Source: Diphasiastrum complanatum (taxonomy: Eukaryota; Streptophyta; Lycopodiopsida; Lycopodiales; Lycopodiaceae). Taken from it: 64,000 nucleotides of DNA. The stretch covers positions 34,167,683 to 34,231,682 of the forward strand of contig CM055101.1 of the NCBI GenBank assembly GCA_029204225.1. The letters are read 5' to 3'. Shown here piece after piece: positions 12,605-25,482 of the stretch. Numbering within the stretch: position 1 is the stretch's first letter; every line of letters begins with the position of its first letter. The translations under genes and the position numbers were made by a program. A model generated the notes under the pieces. It searched no databases. It was not told where the DNA came from and saw only the letters and a program-made list of their open reading frames with translations.

Positions 12605-13350
12605 AGGTGGCTATTATTTTTAGTATGGTTTCTATTTATGGTGATATTTGGATATTTGATCAAGTTCTAGCATGATTATGCATTGCATTGTTGATCAAAT
12701 CTTACTAACCTTTGTTTATTGAGTTGAACTTGTTGATCTATCATAGATGCATCTTGTGCAACCTCACATGCATGGAGGTCATTGTAGATCTTTGCATGGT
12801 CCTCAAATATCATTTTTTAACATGGTATCAGAGCCTAGGTACATGCATGCATGAAGTTTGATCTCCTTGTAAGCAAGATCTTGAGCGAGATTTCTAGGTT
12901 TGAGAGTGCTCTTGCATCCCAATTGTCTTCTAGCTTCAAATTGGCTAATGAATGCCTGATTGAAGTGATTTATTGGATTATTTGTGAGAATTTAATGTAT
13001 GAAAAGTATAGGACATGTGTGATTTACATCCACTTTGAAATTTTGTAACAAACTCATCTTTGATCCATTTAGCCCAAGTAGACATTTGTTGGAAAGAGCA
13101 CCAAGTGTAGACTGAGAAGACCAAGCCCCAGTTACGAATGAAGCCACAATTGATCTAGTGCTAAGCTATGAAATCATCACATAAGCAAGACTTAACCCTA
13201 GAAAGCATGAAAGAGAGAAATTAAGGAGACTAAAGAGAGAGAGAGATCGATATCATCAACTAAATAAAAGACTACAATGTTGTCCTATATATACCCCACC
13301 AATGAACATAGAGAGAGGTAGAAGATTTGGAGGGAAAGATCTAGATCCAT
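12605..13350 (+). mobile_element. Copia leader debris with a second primer site
   Basis: A second TGGTATCAGAGCC at 12823 shows that a different copia LTR end abuts the first element. The LTR part before it is only about 200 bases. No gag frame survives, and a 65-codon frame at 12851-13048 is not recognisable. Confidence 0.5.
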
Positions 13351-13540
13351 GGCGGACTGATAATTGAGCAAGTTCACACATGACTTTTAACAAAGAGTAC
13401 TTCACTTCTTTGTTGGCATATGAAGATGACAAGAAGGTGATCTACACAGCCAATGATGGTGAGTGTGCAATCAAAGGGATTGGCACAATTCCTATTTCTC
13501 TCTCTACAAATAGGAACGTTCATTTGAAGGATCATTAGAG
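13351..13540 (+). pseudogene. Copia protease-region fragment
   Basis: One frame reads ASSHMTFNKEYFTSLLAYED then TANDGECAIKGIGTIP, the segment following the copia protease active site (compare the 14090-17164 element). The catalytic D-S-G is destroyed: the position reads TDN followed by a stop. About 60 codons only. Confidence 0.75.
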
Positions 13541-13619
13541 AAAGTTTAAACACAAAAAGGGCCTTTTGTCAAGATTTTTTTTTCATTTTCTATTCACTTT
13601 TATTCACTTCTTTTGTACA

Positions 13620-13868
13620 TGAGGCCAATAGTTTCTTGACATAGTGGCTTTAACGTAATGTTACTTCTTTGAGTCACATTTTGAGTCTATATTAAAAATG
13701 GCATAACTTTTGATTGCTATGTCAGAATGTGATGAAAATTGGTGCGTATGGAAAGCGCTTTCCAATGATATCTTACATGTCATACTTTTGAGCTAATACT
13801 AAAAAGTTATAGCAAGTCAAAGATATTGGTTGAAAATAGTGACAAAATGCAAAAGAGATCTTGGCACG
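13620..13868 (+). repeat. Dispersed repeat, inverted copy at 6003-6250
   Basis: Matches the reverse complement of 6003-6250. Lies just downstream (in element sense) of the minus-strand copia at 14090-17164 and may be part of its 3' LTR. Confidence 0.6.
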
Positions 13869-14089
13869 AAACTTAGAATTTGCTTTGCACAAGAACACAG
13901 ATCATGCTACACAGTAACACAGATAGAAAACACTCTCCACAGCAAGCTCACATAGCAACTGTATTTCTCAAAATGAGATTACAATGTACATATAGATCTT
14001 CACTCAGGCAATCCATGCATGACCCAGGTTGCCGTTGGCGGGACGTGTGTCCCGTCGACTTGCCTCATGGTGAGGCCAACTGATCCTTA

Positions 14090-14935
14090 TCAACTGATAG
14101 GACCCACTGTACAGACTTTAAGTACAGAAAGCTTTGATCTAAACTTATCAAACTTTTCTCCAACAAGTGGCTTTGTGAAAATATCAGCTAGTTGTTCTTC
14201 TATGCTACAATGAACAACATGAATTTCACAACTCAGCAGCCTCTCACATATAAAGTGATACTGAATCTCAATGTGTTTAGTTCTCGCATGGAACACTGGA
14301 TTCTTTGCTAGCTGAATGCCACTCTGACTGTCGCTATGTAATGTCATGGGATTTTTCTACTTCATGCCAACTTCTTCCAAGATTTGTCTCAACCATATAG
14401 CTTCATGTGCTGCACTACACATTGCCTTATACTCTGCTTCTGTGGTGGAGAGAGCAATTGTACTTTGCTTCTTACTAGACCAGGAAAAGCAACTACCACA
14501 AAATTGGAATACATACCCTGTGGTGGATCTATGATCATCATAGTCACCTCCCCAATCCGCATCCACATAGCCACACAACTCAGGTAAACCATCATGCTTC
14601 CTGTAAATGAAGCCATACTCTAAAGTGCCTTTCACATAACGCAAAATGCATTCAGTTGTCTTCCAATGCGTTTCCGTAGGTGCTGCCATAAACTGACTTA
14701 TAATGCCAACAGCATAGCATATATCTGGTCTACTCGTGGTAAGGTAAATCAAGCTCCCTACTGATTGCCTATACAGTGTAGCATCAAATGATTGTGACTC
14801 ATCAAGCTTAGAAAGCTTTTTACCTGGTTCAATAGGAGTATTCACTGGTTTGCAATCCTGCAACCTAAACTTGTGCAACAACTCTTTGACATACTTCACC
14901 TGTGCTAAACCCACTTCGTGTCCTTTTTGCCACAC
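14090..14935 (-). pseudogene. Ty1/copia RT C-terminus and RNase H
   Basis: Reads CKPVNTPIEPGKKLSK, then YRQSVGSLIYLTTSRPDICY (RT thumb). RNase H follows with CGYVDADWGGDYDDHRSTTG, KKQSTIALSTTEAEY, LAKNPVFHARTKHIEIQYHF and ADIFTKPL, ending at 14090. One frameshift near 14350 splits it. Upstream it is joined almost directly to the integrase tail, so the RT fingers and palm, including YVDD, are absent. Confidence 0.9.
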
Positions 14936-14973
14936 CTCTACTCCAAGGCATTAATGCATCAGGCTGAGATCTG

Positions 14974-15780
14974 TCATCTCGAAATGTACTTTTGATCTTC
15001 ATGGAATATCACATCTCTACTCTCAAATTGTAGTTGAGGTAGAGGGAACATAGATCTTGTAAGCTTTCTTGCTGGATGCATATCCAACCATGATCCCTTT
15101 AACAGAATTAGGATCATCTCTTTTCCTTGTTTCCAAGGGCATATTAACAAAGGAAGTACAACCAAAAACTCTAAGGTGATCTACCTTAGGTTTTTTCTGA
15201 AACAAGACTTCAAAAGGTGTTTTTCCAGCAAGAGCACTGTGAGGTAATCTATTGCACAAATAGTTTGCACAATTTATAGCTTCACCCCACTATTCAATAG
15301 GCAAAGAAGCTGCTACTCGAATTGCTTTAGCACATTCACATAAAGATCTATTTTTCCTCTCAGTTACTCCATTTTGGGATGGAGAATAGGCACAAGAAAA
15401 TTCTCTCTTTATTCCTTCACCTTCACAATAATTATGAAACTTGTTGGAGATATATTCACCTTCTCCATCGCATCTTAAAGCTTTAACTTTGCAAGAAAAC
15501 TGTTTTTCTACATAAGCTTTGAAGATAAGGAAGTGATCAAAAACATAGCCTTTGAAGAAAGTAGATACAACCAAGTTCTAGTAAAGTCATCAATAAAGGT
15601 GACAAAACATGTTGCACCACCAATACTTTTAGAAGAGGAAAAATGTACATCTAAATGTATGATTCCAATGGATAAGTAGTCTTTATAAAAGACTTTTGAT
15701 ATGGCTTTCTGTGTGACTTTGCAATGGCACAAGCCTCACAAGGCTTGAAATCTTTAGAAAGAGATTTTGGAAGACCAATA
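14974..15780 (-). pseudogene. Ty1/copia integrase
   Basis: Integrase of the same minus-strand element. Visible are HLDVHFSSSKSIGGATCFVTFIDDFTRTWLY in pieces, VKALRCDGEGEYIS with the second catalytic Asp (usually D-N-G-G), SPSQNGVTERKN with the catalytic Glu, then VDHLRVFGCTSFVNM and the tail to RDVIFHEDQ. Frameshifts lie near 15280 and 15570. It ends about 40 bases before the RNase H part. Confidence 0.85.
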
Positions 15781-15841
15781 GCCTTCTCCTTCTTAACCAT
15801 AGAAGAATAGATATAAATTTAGGATGTCCCAACCTTCTATG

Positions 15842-17164
15842 TCACAGCTCCTCCTTAGATAACAAAGCAACTTCACAAAGGTTTGCATTCTCATAAGAAT
15901 TCGACTTAAAAATTCCACCACATCTAGTTCCATCAGCAAGGATCTCATCTTTTCTCTTGATAAAACAAGTATTGGAGTTGAACTTTACATCACAACCATT
16001 ATCAAGCAACTTTTCCACACTAATTAAGTTCTTTGTAAGTTTTGGAATGAAAAGAACATTAGAAAGTGCAAGAACTTTTGAAGAAGCAAGTTTCAATGGA
16101 ATGTTGCCAATTCCTTCTATTGGACACTCATGATCATTAGTTGTGTAAATAGATCTCTTGAGTCTTTTGAAAGGTAAGATTGAGTCAAATGACTCCTTTG
16201 AACAGCACATATGTGAAGAGGCTCCACTGTCTATGTACCAAGCTCCATCTTTCTTGAAAGGTGATGAAGAAAAACTGGACACCATAAGTGATCCTTCTCC
16301 ATCACTTGCAACAGAATCTTCTTCAATCTCTTTGGAGAGATTAGCTTGCTTGAGTTGGTTTTTCTTCTTAAAGCAATTAGAGGCATAGTGCCCCTTTTTG
16401 CCACAAAAGAAGCACTTCACTTTCTTCTTCTTGGTTTTTGAGTTAGAGGGATGAGATGTTTCATCCTCTTCACCATCTTGATCTCGATTTTTGGCTTTGC
16501 CTTTGTTGTATGCTTGAGAGAACTGGTTCTTACTCCTTCCTTTCTGCTTGCCTTTGACAAAGAGGGCTTTGTCACTTCCACCATGTTCAAGTTTGTTCAT
16601 CCTGGAGAGTTTATAGCTTTGTAGAAATAAGAATTCCTTGGAGAGTTTCTAGATTAGGTAACTCCTCCTTAATAGCAAAAGACTGAACAAGATTATCATA
16701 GTCATCTCTCAAGCCATTCAGTATGACTTGAGCTAGCTCAAGTTGGTTAATGGTAACACCAACACAGGAAAGCTCTCTATGTAAATCTTTAACTCTCAGA
16801 ACATAGTTAGATGCACTCTCTTCACTTCTTTGGAAACTTTGGAAAATCTGATTCCTAAGAGTGAGTATTCTAGAAGTATTCTTTGCTTCATAGATGGTCT
16901 GTAGTGCATCCCAAGCTTCTTTGGCTATAGTGCAAGGTCCTATCTCTCTCAAAATTTCATTAGATACATTCATCTTAATGAAATGGCTCTCTTCTTATAT
17001 TTAAGAATTTCAACCTGTGCTTGATGCTCCTCCTCAACACCAAGCACAATATCCATAACATCTTGGAGAATCAAAACAAACTCCATTCTTAACTTCCAAA
17101 TTGAGTAATTAGAAGTGTTTAGTCTTTCACTGGCTTCTAGAAGATATCCTCCCTGAGATGCCAT
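15842..17164 (-). pseudogene. Ty1/copia gag and protease
   Basis: Gag starts at 17164 (MASQGGYLLEASERLNTSNY, YSIWKLRMEF). The UBN2-type helical domain runs to 16611, with a stop near 16970. The zinc knuckle CFFCGKKGHYASNC (CX2CX4HX4C) lies near 16400. The protease active site AWYIDSGASSHM is intact near 16230, followed by LSNVLFIPKLTKNLISV. Three frames in order with minor breaks make this the best preserved gag-protease in the window. Confidence 0.9.
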
Positions 17165-18472
17165 TATAATGAAGACTTCTTAGTTATTGGATTGAGATAT
17201 GTTTGAGCTTGTTCCTATCAGACTTAAAGTTGCTGCTCTCTTCACTATAGGTATTTTCAAGGTTGAACTACCTTCCTATGTGAAACACTTGCAACTATAT
17301 TTGAGATGAATCTCAAATATTCCACAAGACAAATTTTCTAGATCAGACACAAAAAGTGGTTTGAGACACTTTGGCTGGTTTGAATTCTACTTTTGGCACG
17401 TGTGAAATGCTTCAAAAGAAAACACTATTGACACTCAGAAGGCTCAAAGGGTGTTCAAATACTTCAAACTCAGTCTTGATCTACAGTTTCTTGTGTTGGA
17501 TGTTCAAAACAATGATTCAGAACAAAGTATAATTGAATCAAATCAAAATGCTGTCACTCGGATTTTGGACCTATCCCTATCATCTTTAAGAGATTATAAC
17601 TCTTGCTAGGCACATTAGATTGATTTGATTTCAATTTCTATGGAAAGTACAGATCAAATGCTTTCATCAAGCTATAAGACTACTATATTTGGATCTATAA
17701 GTAAGGAGAACAAAGGGACTGAAAAACTCTGATTTTCACATGTGCGGAATTCCAGAATTCCGTACTTCCTCAATTCAGGTCTAAAAATTCAGTTCAAGTC
17801 CGATTTGATCCAAATACACTTCAGAGAAAGGTTAGAAAAATTGCAAAACTGTTTTTTTGCTTGATTTAGAGTTTAGAAGAAATGGCTAATTCACAATCTA
17901 GCATGCTAATCAACAAAATATAATAGCAATGAATCAAAGAATGAATAAAAATACAAGATTTCAGTGTATGAGCATTAGCCTCAACACGAGTTAGAGAGAG
18001 AAAGCTAGAGAGATAACAAGCAATATTTGTTTAGATCCAAAATGGCATGAGATAGCTACAAAACTTTGGTTCTTCATCATTGATTGTGTGGAGAGCTACA
18101 CATATTTATGGAGATTGAGGTAGCTCGAGGTAGAACCATATCTATCCATTCCAAAATGACATCTAAAGTGACATCTAGAGTCTATGTGACATTTGTCACT
18201 TGTCATGCATGAAATTCTACCAATTTTTACAAGTGTACTAGTTCTAACTAGAAATGTCCAAATCATCATGCATGTGTCCATTAAACTTTGTGCATGCCTT
18301 GCATGTCACTATGGATCACTTACAATTAATGCATGTGAGTTGCCACGAGTTTCTACAAGCATAATCATGCTAATTCTATGTCTACAAACTATATGCAAGT
18401 TGCATTTATCAAACTAGATAATACATAACCATGTAGCTCGAGTTCTATGTAGGCCAAACTTGGCATTTTGCA
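17165..18472. other. Probable copia leader and LTR sequence, borders unclear
   Basis: Lies between two minus-strand copia elements. By position it should hold the 5' leader and LTR of the 14090-17164 element, but no TGGTATCAGAGC site is seen on the minus strand here. No coding frame is recognised. Confidence 0.35.
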
Positions 18473-20197
18473 TTAATGAGCTACATACTTGCATGGTACA
18501 ACATTTGTAGCAAGCCAAGGAATCAATATGGATTGTTTTTCAATTTTAACAGTTTTACCATATCTTGACAATTTGCACACATTCACATGAAATTGCTCAA
18601 ACATGAGATAGAACAAGTAAAGTAGAATTGAAAAACACTTCCTTGCTGCTCCTTTGACCTTACTTGAGTCTTCAATAACCTTCAAAAATATATCCATAAC
18701 ATCTTTGCCAATTGACTCTCCTTTGATGCTCTTGACTAGCTCCAAATTGCCAACTTCCCTTTTGATTTGTTGAAGCCCTTTGAGATCATCCTCTTCATCT
18801 TCCACTTGAACATCAAAGACATTGACTAAGATCCGTTTTTCAGATCCATTAGTTTTTGGAAAGTCATGAAAACATCCATCCACTTGCATAGCATCATCTA
18901 CACAAGAAGATTCACCAAAATATGTGAGAAAAGCAAAATGAGTCACTTCGACTTGCTTACCTTTCTCATCATATGTGAGTCTTGAAGGTATTTCCCTTGA
19001 TGTTCTCCTTGGCTTTTGACTTGATGAAGGTCCCTCATCATCACCATCTAAAGTAGGATCTTTTACATCAACATCAAGAATGTTAGATCCATCCACATCA
19101 CCATCAATAGTACTTGAAGATACCTTTGGAATGTTCCCCTCATAAAAAATGACATCTCTACCAATAATCACCTTAGGAATGTAAACCTTCTAGGCTTTAC
19201 TCACCTCACTACATCCAACAAATATACAAGTTTCCTTGAAGATGGATCCTCCTTGGTCCTATAATCAAGAATAATGTTGACATAGCATGTGCATCCAAAA
19301 GTTCTAAGAAAGTTGACACTCGGCCGCCTCTTGAATAGCATCTGGAAAGGTGTCCTTCCATCCAAAATAGCACTCGACCATCTATTGCACAAGCAATTAG
19401 CACACAACAAGGTTAGCACATAACCTCATGGCTTTGGCACTTTCACATAAAGTCATATTCTTCCTTTCAGCCACTCCATTTTGTTGTGATGTCCTTGGAG
19501 TTGTGTACTCCCTCTTGATCCCATGCTCATCACAAAAAGCTTTGAACTTGGTAGATATGTACATTCCACCATTGTCACTCCTCAAGCACTTGATCCTTGT
19601 GGGAAATTGGTTCTCCCTTGCATTCTTGAACTTCACAAAGACATCATACACTTCATCTTTGCTCGTTAGTAGATAGATCCAGCAAAATCTACTAAATTCA
19701 TGAATGAAAGCTACATACATCCTAGCTCCACTATTGCTAATTGTAGTAATTCCATGAATATCCGAATGTACAACTTGAAAAGGCTTTATAGATCTAGATG
19801 TAGATCTATCATAAGGTAGTCTATGTGACTTTGACAAAGCACAAGACTCACAAACATGATTTATGCTACTTAAGGATTTTGGGAGACCAATCACAACTTG
19901 CTTCTTAGCCATTACCTCCAATGACTTGAAGTTGAGGTGCCCCATCCTTTTATGCCAAACCTCTTGAATAAGTACTTGCTCACTTGCCACAAATCCAACT
20001 TGGTTAGCAATAACACAAGCATCTAGTTTGAAGAGGTTCCCTTGCCTTTTAACTTTTGCAATCAAGATATCATTCCTTTTTATCATGCAAGCATCTCCAT
20101 CAAACTCAACTTTGAAACCTTTACTTAGCAATTGACTCACACTAAGTAAATTCTTGGTAATGGAAGGTATGAACAAAACCATTAGAGGTAGTTGCAT
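18473..20197 (-). pseudogene. Ty1/copia protease end, integrase and linker
   Basis: From 20197 the frame reads LFIPSITKNLLSVSQLLSKG and the zinc-binding VWHKRMGHLNFKSL with CESC. The integrase core follows: VVHSDIHGI, CLRSDNGGMY (third G-E changed to G-M) and QQNGVAERKN. The middle FIDDFS motif reads FIHEFS. The tail (RRPSVNFLRTFGCTCYVNI, IIGRDVIFYEGNIPKV) and an acidic linker continue to 18473 in an open frame after a shift near 19180. Same family as 4990-5977. It is cut at 20197 against a plus-strand copia gag. Confidence 0.9.
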
Positions 20198-21237
20198 TCT
20201 ATTGGTGAGCGCATATGTGACGTGGAGTTGGTGCACAATACATTGTGCGGCATTGCAGAACCCTATCAGATGTTTGTGAGCGGAATAGCATCAAGAGAAA
20301 GATTGCCAACCTTTGACGAGCTCACAGGAATCTTGATGCAAGAAGAGCAACGGCGAGAAATGGTGAAAGTAGGAAGAACAACGGCGAGAAATGGTGAAAG
20401 CTAGACGTCAAAATACTGACGATCAAGCACTTGCGACATGCCAAAGACAAGGCAAGGGAAAGGGCAAGAAGAAGTCTAAGCAGCAATTTGCCAAGTCTCA
20501 GGAGGATGAGGGATCTTCCAGTAAGACCAAAAAGAAAGGCAAGTGCTTCCATTGTGGTAAAAAGGGCCATTGGACGCAAATTCCTGGCGAAACAAAGCAA
20601 GGAAAAACCAAAACAAGCAGGTAACCTTGTCGATGAGGTGAGATTGAAGACTCTAGCATCTTTATATTTGCATTGTCATCTAATCAAGATGATCAAGCAT
20701 GGTATATTGACTCGGGAGCCACAAGACACATGACAGGTAACAAGAATTAGTTCAGTAGCTTGAAAGTGTTGAATAATGAAAGCATGATGATCAGGGAGGT
20801 ACTTTATGTACCAGGTTTGAAGAAAAATCTACTTTCTATTGGAGTCAAAATTGATCAAAAGTTGAAAGTAGAATTCGCCCATGATCGTTGCTTTGTGAAA
20901 GATGTGAACCAAAAGTTCAAAGTTATTGCGGATGGAGTAAGAGAGCCCAATACAAAATTGTACAGGTTGAATGCTATAATTAAGGGGAAACATGGACTTG
21001 TATCGTTTATTCCATCGCAAACTGAGTTGTGGCATAAGAGGCTTGGTCACTTGAACTTGGGAAGCCTCAGTTTGATGAGAACATTGGAGATGGTAACAGG
21101 ATTGCTACCATAGAAGATCACTTGAAATCGATATGCGAATCTCATGTATATGGGAAGCAGCATCGAGAGAAGTTCAATAAAGGTGGTGTTGCAAGAGCAA
21201 AGAACATCCTGGATTTAATCCACATCGCTCCATGATG
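20198..21237 (+). pseudogene. Ty1/copia gag to pre-integrase fragment
   Basis: The gag end reads AEPYQMFVSGIASRERLPTF. The zinc knuckle CFHCGKKGHWTQ has lost its last Cys (reads IPGE after a frame change). The protease site AWYIDSGATRHMTGN lies near 20700, then VLYVPGLKKNLLSIG and the pre-integrase ELWHKRLGHLNLGSLSLMRT, ending with LDLIHIAP. Opposite in orientation to both neighbours. Confidence 0.85.
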
Positions 21238-22800
21238 ACTTGCCTAATAAAGTGCCATTGAGTTCATGTGGCAGAGTCTTTTGTGCCACAGAGTGTCTGG
21301 CGAGTCGTCATGGGTCTGATGCATCTGATCTTCAGGTAGGCGCACCTTCAGATGATATAGGTTGTCTTTCCTTCCGCCTTGAGCTATGAGAGCACTGGTA
21401 CTAGCGTCAATCACGTTGCATGATTCATTAGAAAACATCACACGCATCCCTGCATCTGTTATTTTTGCTATAGAGAGCAAGTCTTGTTGCAGAGTTGGCA
21501 TGAACAGAAGATCTTTGAGTCGTCTGTCTCTGTCGTTGGTGTTGAGCCATAGTGAACCAATATCGTTCACTTGATGTCTAAATCCATCTCCAAGAACTAT
21601 GAATCTTGAGGGAATCCGCACTTCTGAAATCAGACATTATTCGTCTTGACGTCACAAAGTGTGAGGTGGCTCCTAAATCTAGGATCACCTCATGTGTGTC
21701 AGACGTTGATGTTGCACACACACCTTCATAGATGTAGGCGGTTGAACAATTTATGTTCGTTCTTTCTTCGCCCATCTTTGAGCTCTCGGGCTCCTCAACA
21801 TAGGAAGAACTATTACTGTTCTCCTGTTTGTTCTGTGCTGATTTGTTCCTTGGGTTCTGGCGGCAATCTATGGCTGCATGACCCTTCTTATGGCAATGGA
21901 TACACTCAATCTTGGGATTGAGCTAGCTGGTATCTACTGTATGTCCGTCTCTTCTACATCTCACATAGGTCTTCTTGTCTGCACCTTGTTGTTTCGACCT
22001 CTCTTTGGTCTTCCAATTGCCCTTGCTTGTTCCTTCTGCTTGCTGGTCACGATCTTGCCTCTGATTGGACTCCCTCTTAGGCTTAAATTGCTTCTTTGAT
22101 TTTTCTTTGTTGTCGTAGAGGGCGTGGTCAGAACCATCTTTGTGATCCAGATGTTATTTGGCCTCGACTTCCTCTCGAATCTCGACAATCGCTTTTTCGA
22201 GGTTCATGGCAGGATCTTTCATGAGCAGGGTTCATGTCATCTGAAAAGCTCTGGGTAAGGCTCTCAACAGGTACGTGAGCTGTTCTTAGCTGACACTGCA
22301 TTCTCTGCTCCAAATTTTTGTAGTGATAGAAACAGATCCTTCATCTTTCTTATGAAAGAGGTGAGGTCTTTTCCATCCCACTACAAATTCGTCAGCTGAT
22401 CTTCCAGCATCATAATCTGACTTCTTGATTTCATCTTAAATCTAGTGAGTAATGCATCCCACATCTCCTTGGCCTTGGAGAGTGTAGTCAGGTCAAGTGT
22501 GAGACTATCTTCGATGGAAGATGATAGCAAGGCTACTACCTTGTCGATTTTCTCCCTCCATTCGCGTAGCTCCTTGCCTGTTGTTATAGGCATTTCTTCT
22601 GTGCCATCCACCCAGAGAAAGAGTTTTTCACCCTTGAGTATCAAAGATGTCTTAAAAAGTTAGATCCTGAAGAATCAAGTATAGTGCAGATCTTGCTCTG
22701 CATACTGCTGATTGAAGCCATTGCTTCTTGGAGTCTATTTCCTCGTTGATGGTTGTTCGTCTGAATGCTTGGCCTTCTGGATCTGCTAGCTTCTTGGTTG
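21238..22800 (-). pseudogene. Ty1/copia gag-protease of the element with LTR at 22826-23786
   Basis: Gag reads MILKGEKLFLWVDGTEEMPI and MWDALLTRFKMKSRSQIMML. A basic linker follows. Near 21720 the protease region reads VILDLGATSHFVTS, with D-L-G replacing D-S-G. FIVLGDGFRHQVNDIGSLWL and [16 protein letters not shown] follow. Closely related to the copia at 43317-48683. Truncated before the integrase core at 21238. Confidence 0.85.
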
Positions 22801-22810
22801 ATAGGATAAT

Positions 22811-22824
22811 CGGCTCTGATACCA
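22811..22824 (-). promoter_or_regulatory. Copia primer-binding site
   Basis: The reverse complement is TGGTATCAGAGCCG, one base after the LTR end at 22826. Complementary to initiator-Met tRNA. Confidence 0.85.
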
Positions 22825-22825
22825 C

Positions 22826-23786
22826 TGATGAGAATCAGTCACGATTCGCGAAGGCGAATCCGGCACGACTCTCTCTCTCTCATCTCGGATGGAGTTCAGA
22901 TGCAATCGCTAGGCACTACCAACTGAATCACTCCTACAATCCTCCATAGTGTACCCAGTCACTACTGATCTACGTTTACAAAATTAATACAACATTCGAC
23001 TTAATTACAACCAAAGTGCGAAATTCAAGGGAACAAGAAAAGTTCAGACATACGAAATAAACAGCATATGCATTCGCATTCAAGATCAGACACAATTAGA
23101 AAATTGTTGATATTGATTTTTTTTCTGATTTATTCAAGCACTGCATGCGAGTCCACGCGGTGCATCGACGTGAAAGAAAACACAGTTCTCTCACGAGTAT
23201 AGTCTCGCTTTACTAGCGGACAGTTGGATATTCTGATCTCAGACAAAATTGTCTTCGCACGTAGGCGGACATGTATTCTGTATATCGTCTTGATTGCTTA
23301 CTAGCATCAGACTTCTTCACTATGTGTATTTTGTTTTATCTATATGTCAAGTATCATCCAGTAAGCATGGTCGCTCTATGTAATCCTAAGATTAGAGTGA
23401 TTAAGTATCTACGTCTAACCAGGGAATTACAAGAGTGGCAGATTAGCCACGACCTAGGAAGTATCTGCTGACGTCATGCCATCAGATCATATTACTGTAC
23501 TTCTGGGTAGTTGCGTGATCTTTGGTGGTACTTCTTGGAGCGTGAGCGCTAAACGGATTTTGTTTACCTCGTCTGCCTTCTTCCGTACTAGACTGCGAAG
23601 GAATCTCGTTCGTGGATCTTTCATGTTCGCAAACCGTTCGTCTTCGTCTCTGTTGACTTTCGCGTTCGCAAAACTCTTCATGTTTCGTGTCTCCAGATGT
23701 TCAAGTTCGCGAACATCTTCGTTAGGCGAAGGGCTAAAAGGTAGCAAGCCTTTGTAATCAGAAACATTTTGTTTCTTCAACTACCA
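22826..23786 (-). mobile_element. 5' LTR of copia element
   Basis: On the minus strand it begins TGGTAGTTGAAG at 23786 and ends ...GATTCTCATCA at 22826, followed by the primer site. Related copies are 25483-26487 (inverted relative to this one) and 59206-60120. The 93-codon frame at 23476-23757 is open in two copies because the LTR is conserved there, not because it is a known gene. Confidence 0.8.
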
Positions 23787-23789
23787 CGT

Positions 23790-24829
23790 GAGGTGTGTTG
23801 GAATTTGATTAATTTACTGGTTCTATGACAACTGAAAACACTTTTACCATTTGGAAGTATGCTTGACTATTCTACAAATTGTTCTTAAACTATGACACAC
23901 CGATAAGGTAAATGCACTACCATTAAGAAGCTATTTTCGGTGTGAAATCACTAGTACGTAAGGAGTGTTTCGCTTGAGCGGTTGGAGATGGGTAGCTCGC
24001 AAGAAATGTCTTCGTCTCATATTCAGGTACGATGCTATATGATTTAACACCGATGTGAATGGTATTTTAACTTAAAAGGTGCAATATGATGCATGTACAC
24101 AAAGGCTTTTCTAGATATACTGAGAATAAGTGTATGCATTTATGTGTTCTTGAAGTATTTATGTTTCTTATCATTAACTGATATGGATTAGTCTAAGTTT
24201 TTAAAGATAAGATATGAGCTCACAAAACTAAAAGCGGCTATTGAAGGTGAGCTATATACTTGGTTAGAGTGTGACTAAAAGTGGGCTTGGATGGCATGGA
24301 TTTGCCAAAGCGACGAGGTGCTTGGACTCCTAGTTGCCTTTGTGGGAGGTCCTTGGGGCTAGTATGGCACGGATCTGCCCTAGTACCTACACTAATACTA
24401 AAGTCATTTCTCGTTTTATTTGTGTATTGCAAAATAGCTTCTTACGTGTAGAATTTTAATGTCATTTTCATACATTCTTTTGATGATCAGTATGGTGTTT
24501 GCCCTGATACGGTTTTGTTAAAGGGCATAATGTATTGCTAAATATAAAACGCATTATAGAGAAGATTGGACATATCACTTGTACTTGCAATCATGCTGAT
24601 AAAGTAGTGAATCTTGTTTCAGACATGGATAACAACTGATGCTCAACTATGACACCTCTCTCCCTCACGTAACTAACTCGTGCGGTTGTGTTTTGTGGGA
24701 CGGTGGTAGGTAACAGTTGGGTGTCCTAAAACTTGCTCCGCTTTATGGTACTCTGTACTGTTAAACTTTATACAGCTTTACTTTTACCTATTATGCTATA
24801 AATTGAAGGGTTCAAAGGGTTTGATCTTG
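23790..24829. other. No recognisable gene
   Basis: AT-rich sequence without frames above 65 codons, RNA gene or clear repeat partner in the window. Confidence 0.4.
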
Positions 24830-25165
24830 ACTTGTCAAGAGGGACTATGTGAAATCTTTCTACTCTCTCTCATTTCATGCTTATACATGAGTTCTCTTGG
24901 GTTCATCTATCCACTGGTGCAACTATCTTGATGATATCTTGCAATCTTGTGTGTAGAATGCTCATATTTTGTTATTTTTGGATCCACACATGTGAAATAT
25001 AGTAGGTTACTATTATTGTATGGACAGCAACTTCATTTTATCATATATTTGATGTTTGATCAAAATCTTATTGAGTTTACATCACTTTTGTGTAGTTGAT
25101 GTTCATTTTCTACATTGTCAATGGTGCTAATTGTGTTGTCAATCATAACCTAAGATTAAAGGGAC
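24830..25165 (+). repeat. Dispersed LTR-like repeat, inverted copy at 4380-4860
   Basis: See the copy at 4380-4860. It is followed within 10 bases by a copia integrase fragment on the minus strand. Confidence 0.6.
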
Positions 25166-25175
25166 ATTTTGGATA

Positions 25176-25439
25176 TTAGTAATTCATATTGACATATCTT
25201 CCAATGACCAATTTATTAGTAGAGTGAATGTAAACCTTGTAAGCTTTGATCACCTCACTATATCCAACAAATATACCTTTCCCTGAAGATGGATCTTCCT
25301 TTGTCCTATCATCAAGAAATATGTTGATATAGCAAGTACATCCAAAAGTTTTAAAGAACTTGACACTTGGCCTTCTACCAGACAATACCTCAAAAGGGGT
25401 TTTTCCATCCAATATAGCACGGCATATATCAAACATCAA
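25176..25439 (-). pseudogene. Copia integrase tail fragment
   Basis: Reads GRRPSVKFFKTFGCTCYINI, then DPSSGKGIFVGYSEVIKAYK and VIGRYVN. Same family as 4990-5977 and 18473-20197. Only 87 codons remain. Confidence 0.85.
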
Positions 25440-25482
25440 AGTATATTCACACGTGTCGAGACTTGTGGATGAAAAAACTAAG

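Noticed and set aside
23476-23757. 93-codon frame that is also open in the inverted copy at 25512-25793
   Set aside because: Both lie inside LTR copies of one family. The openness follows from LTR similarity and no domain is recognisable.
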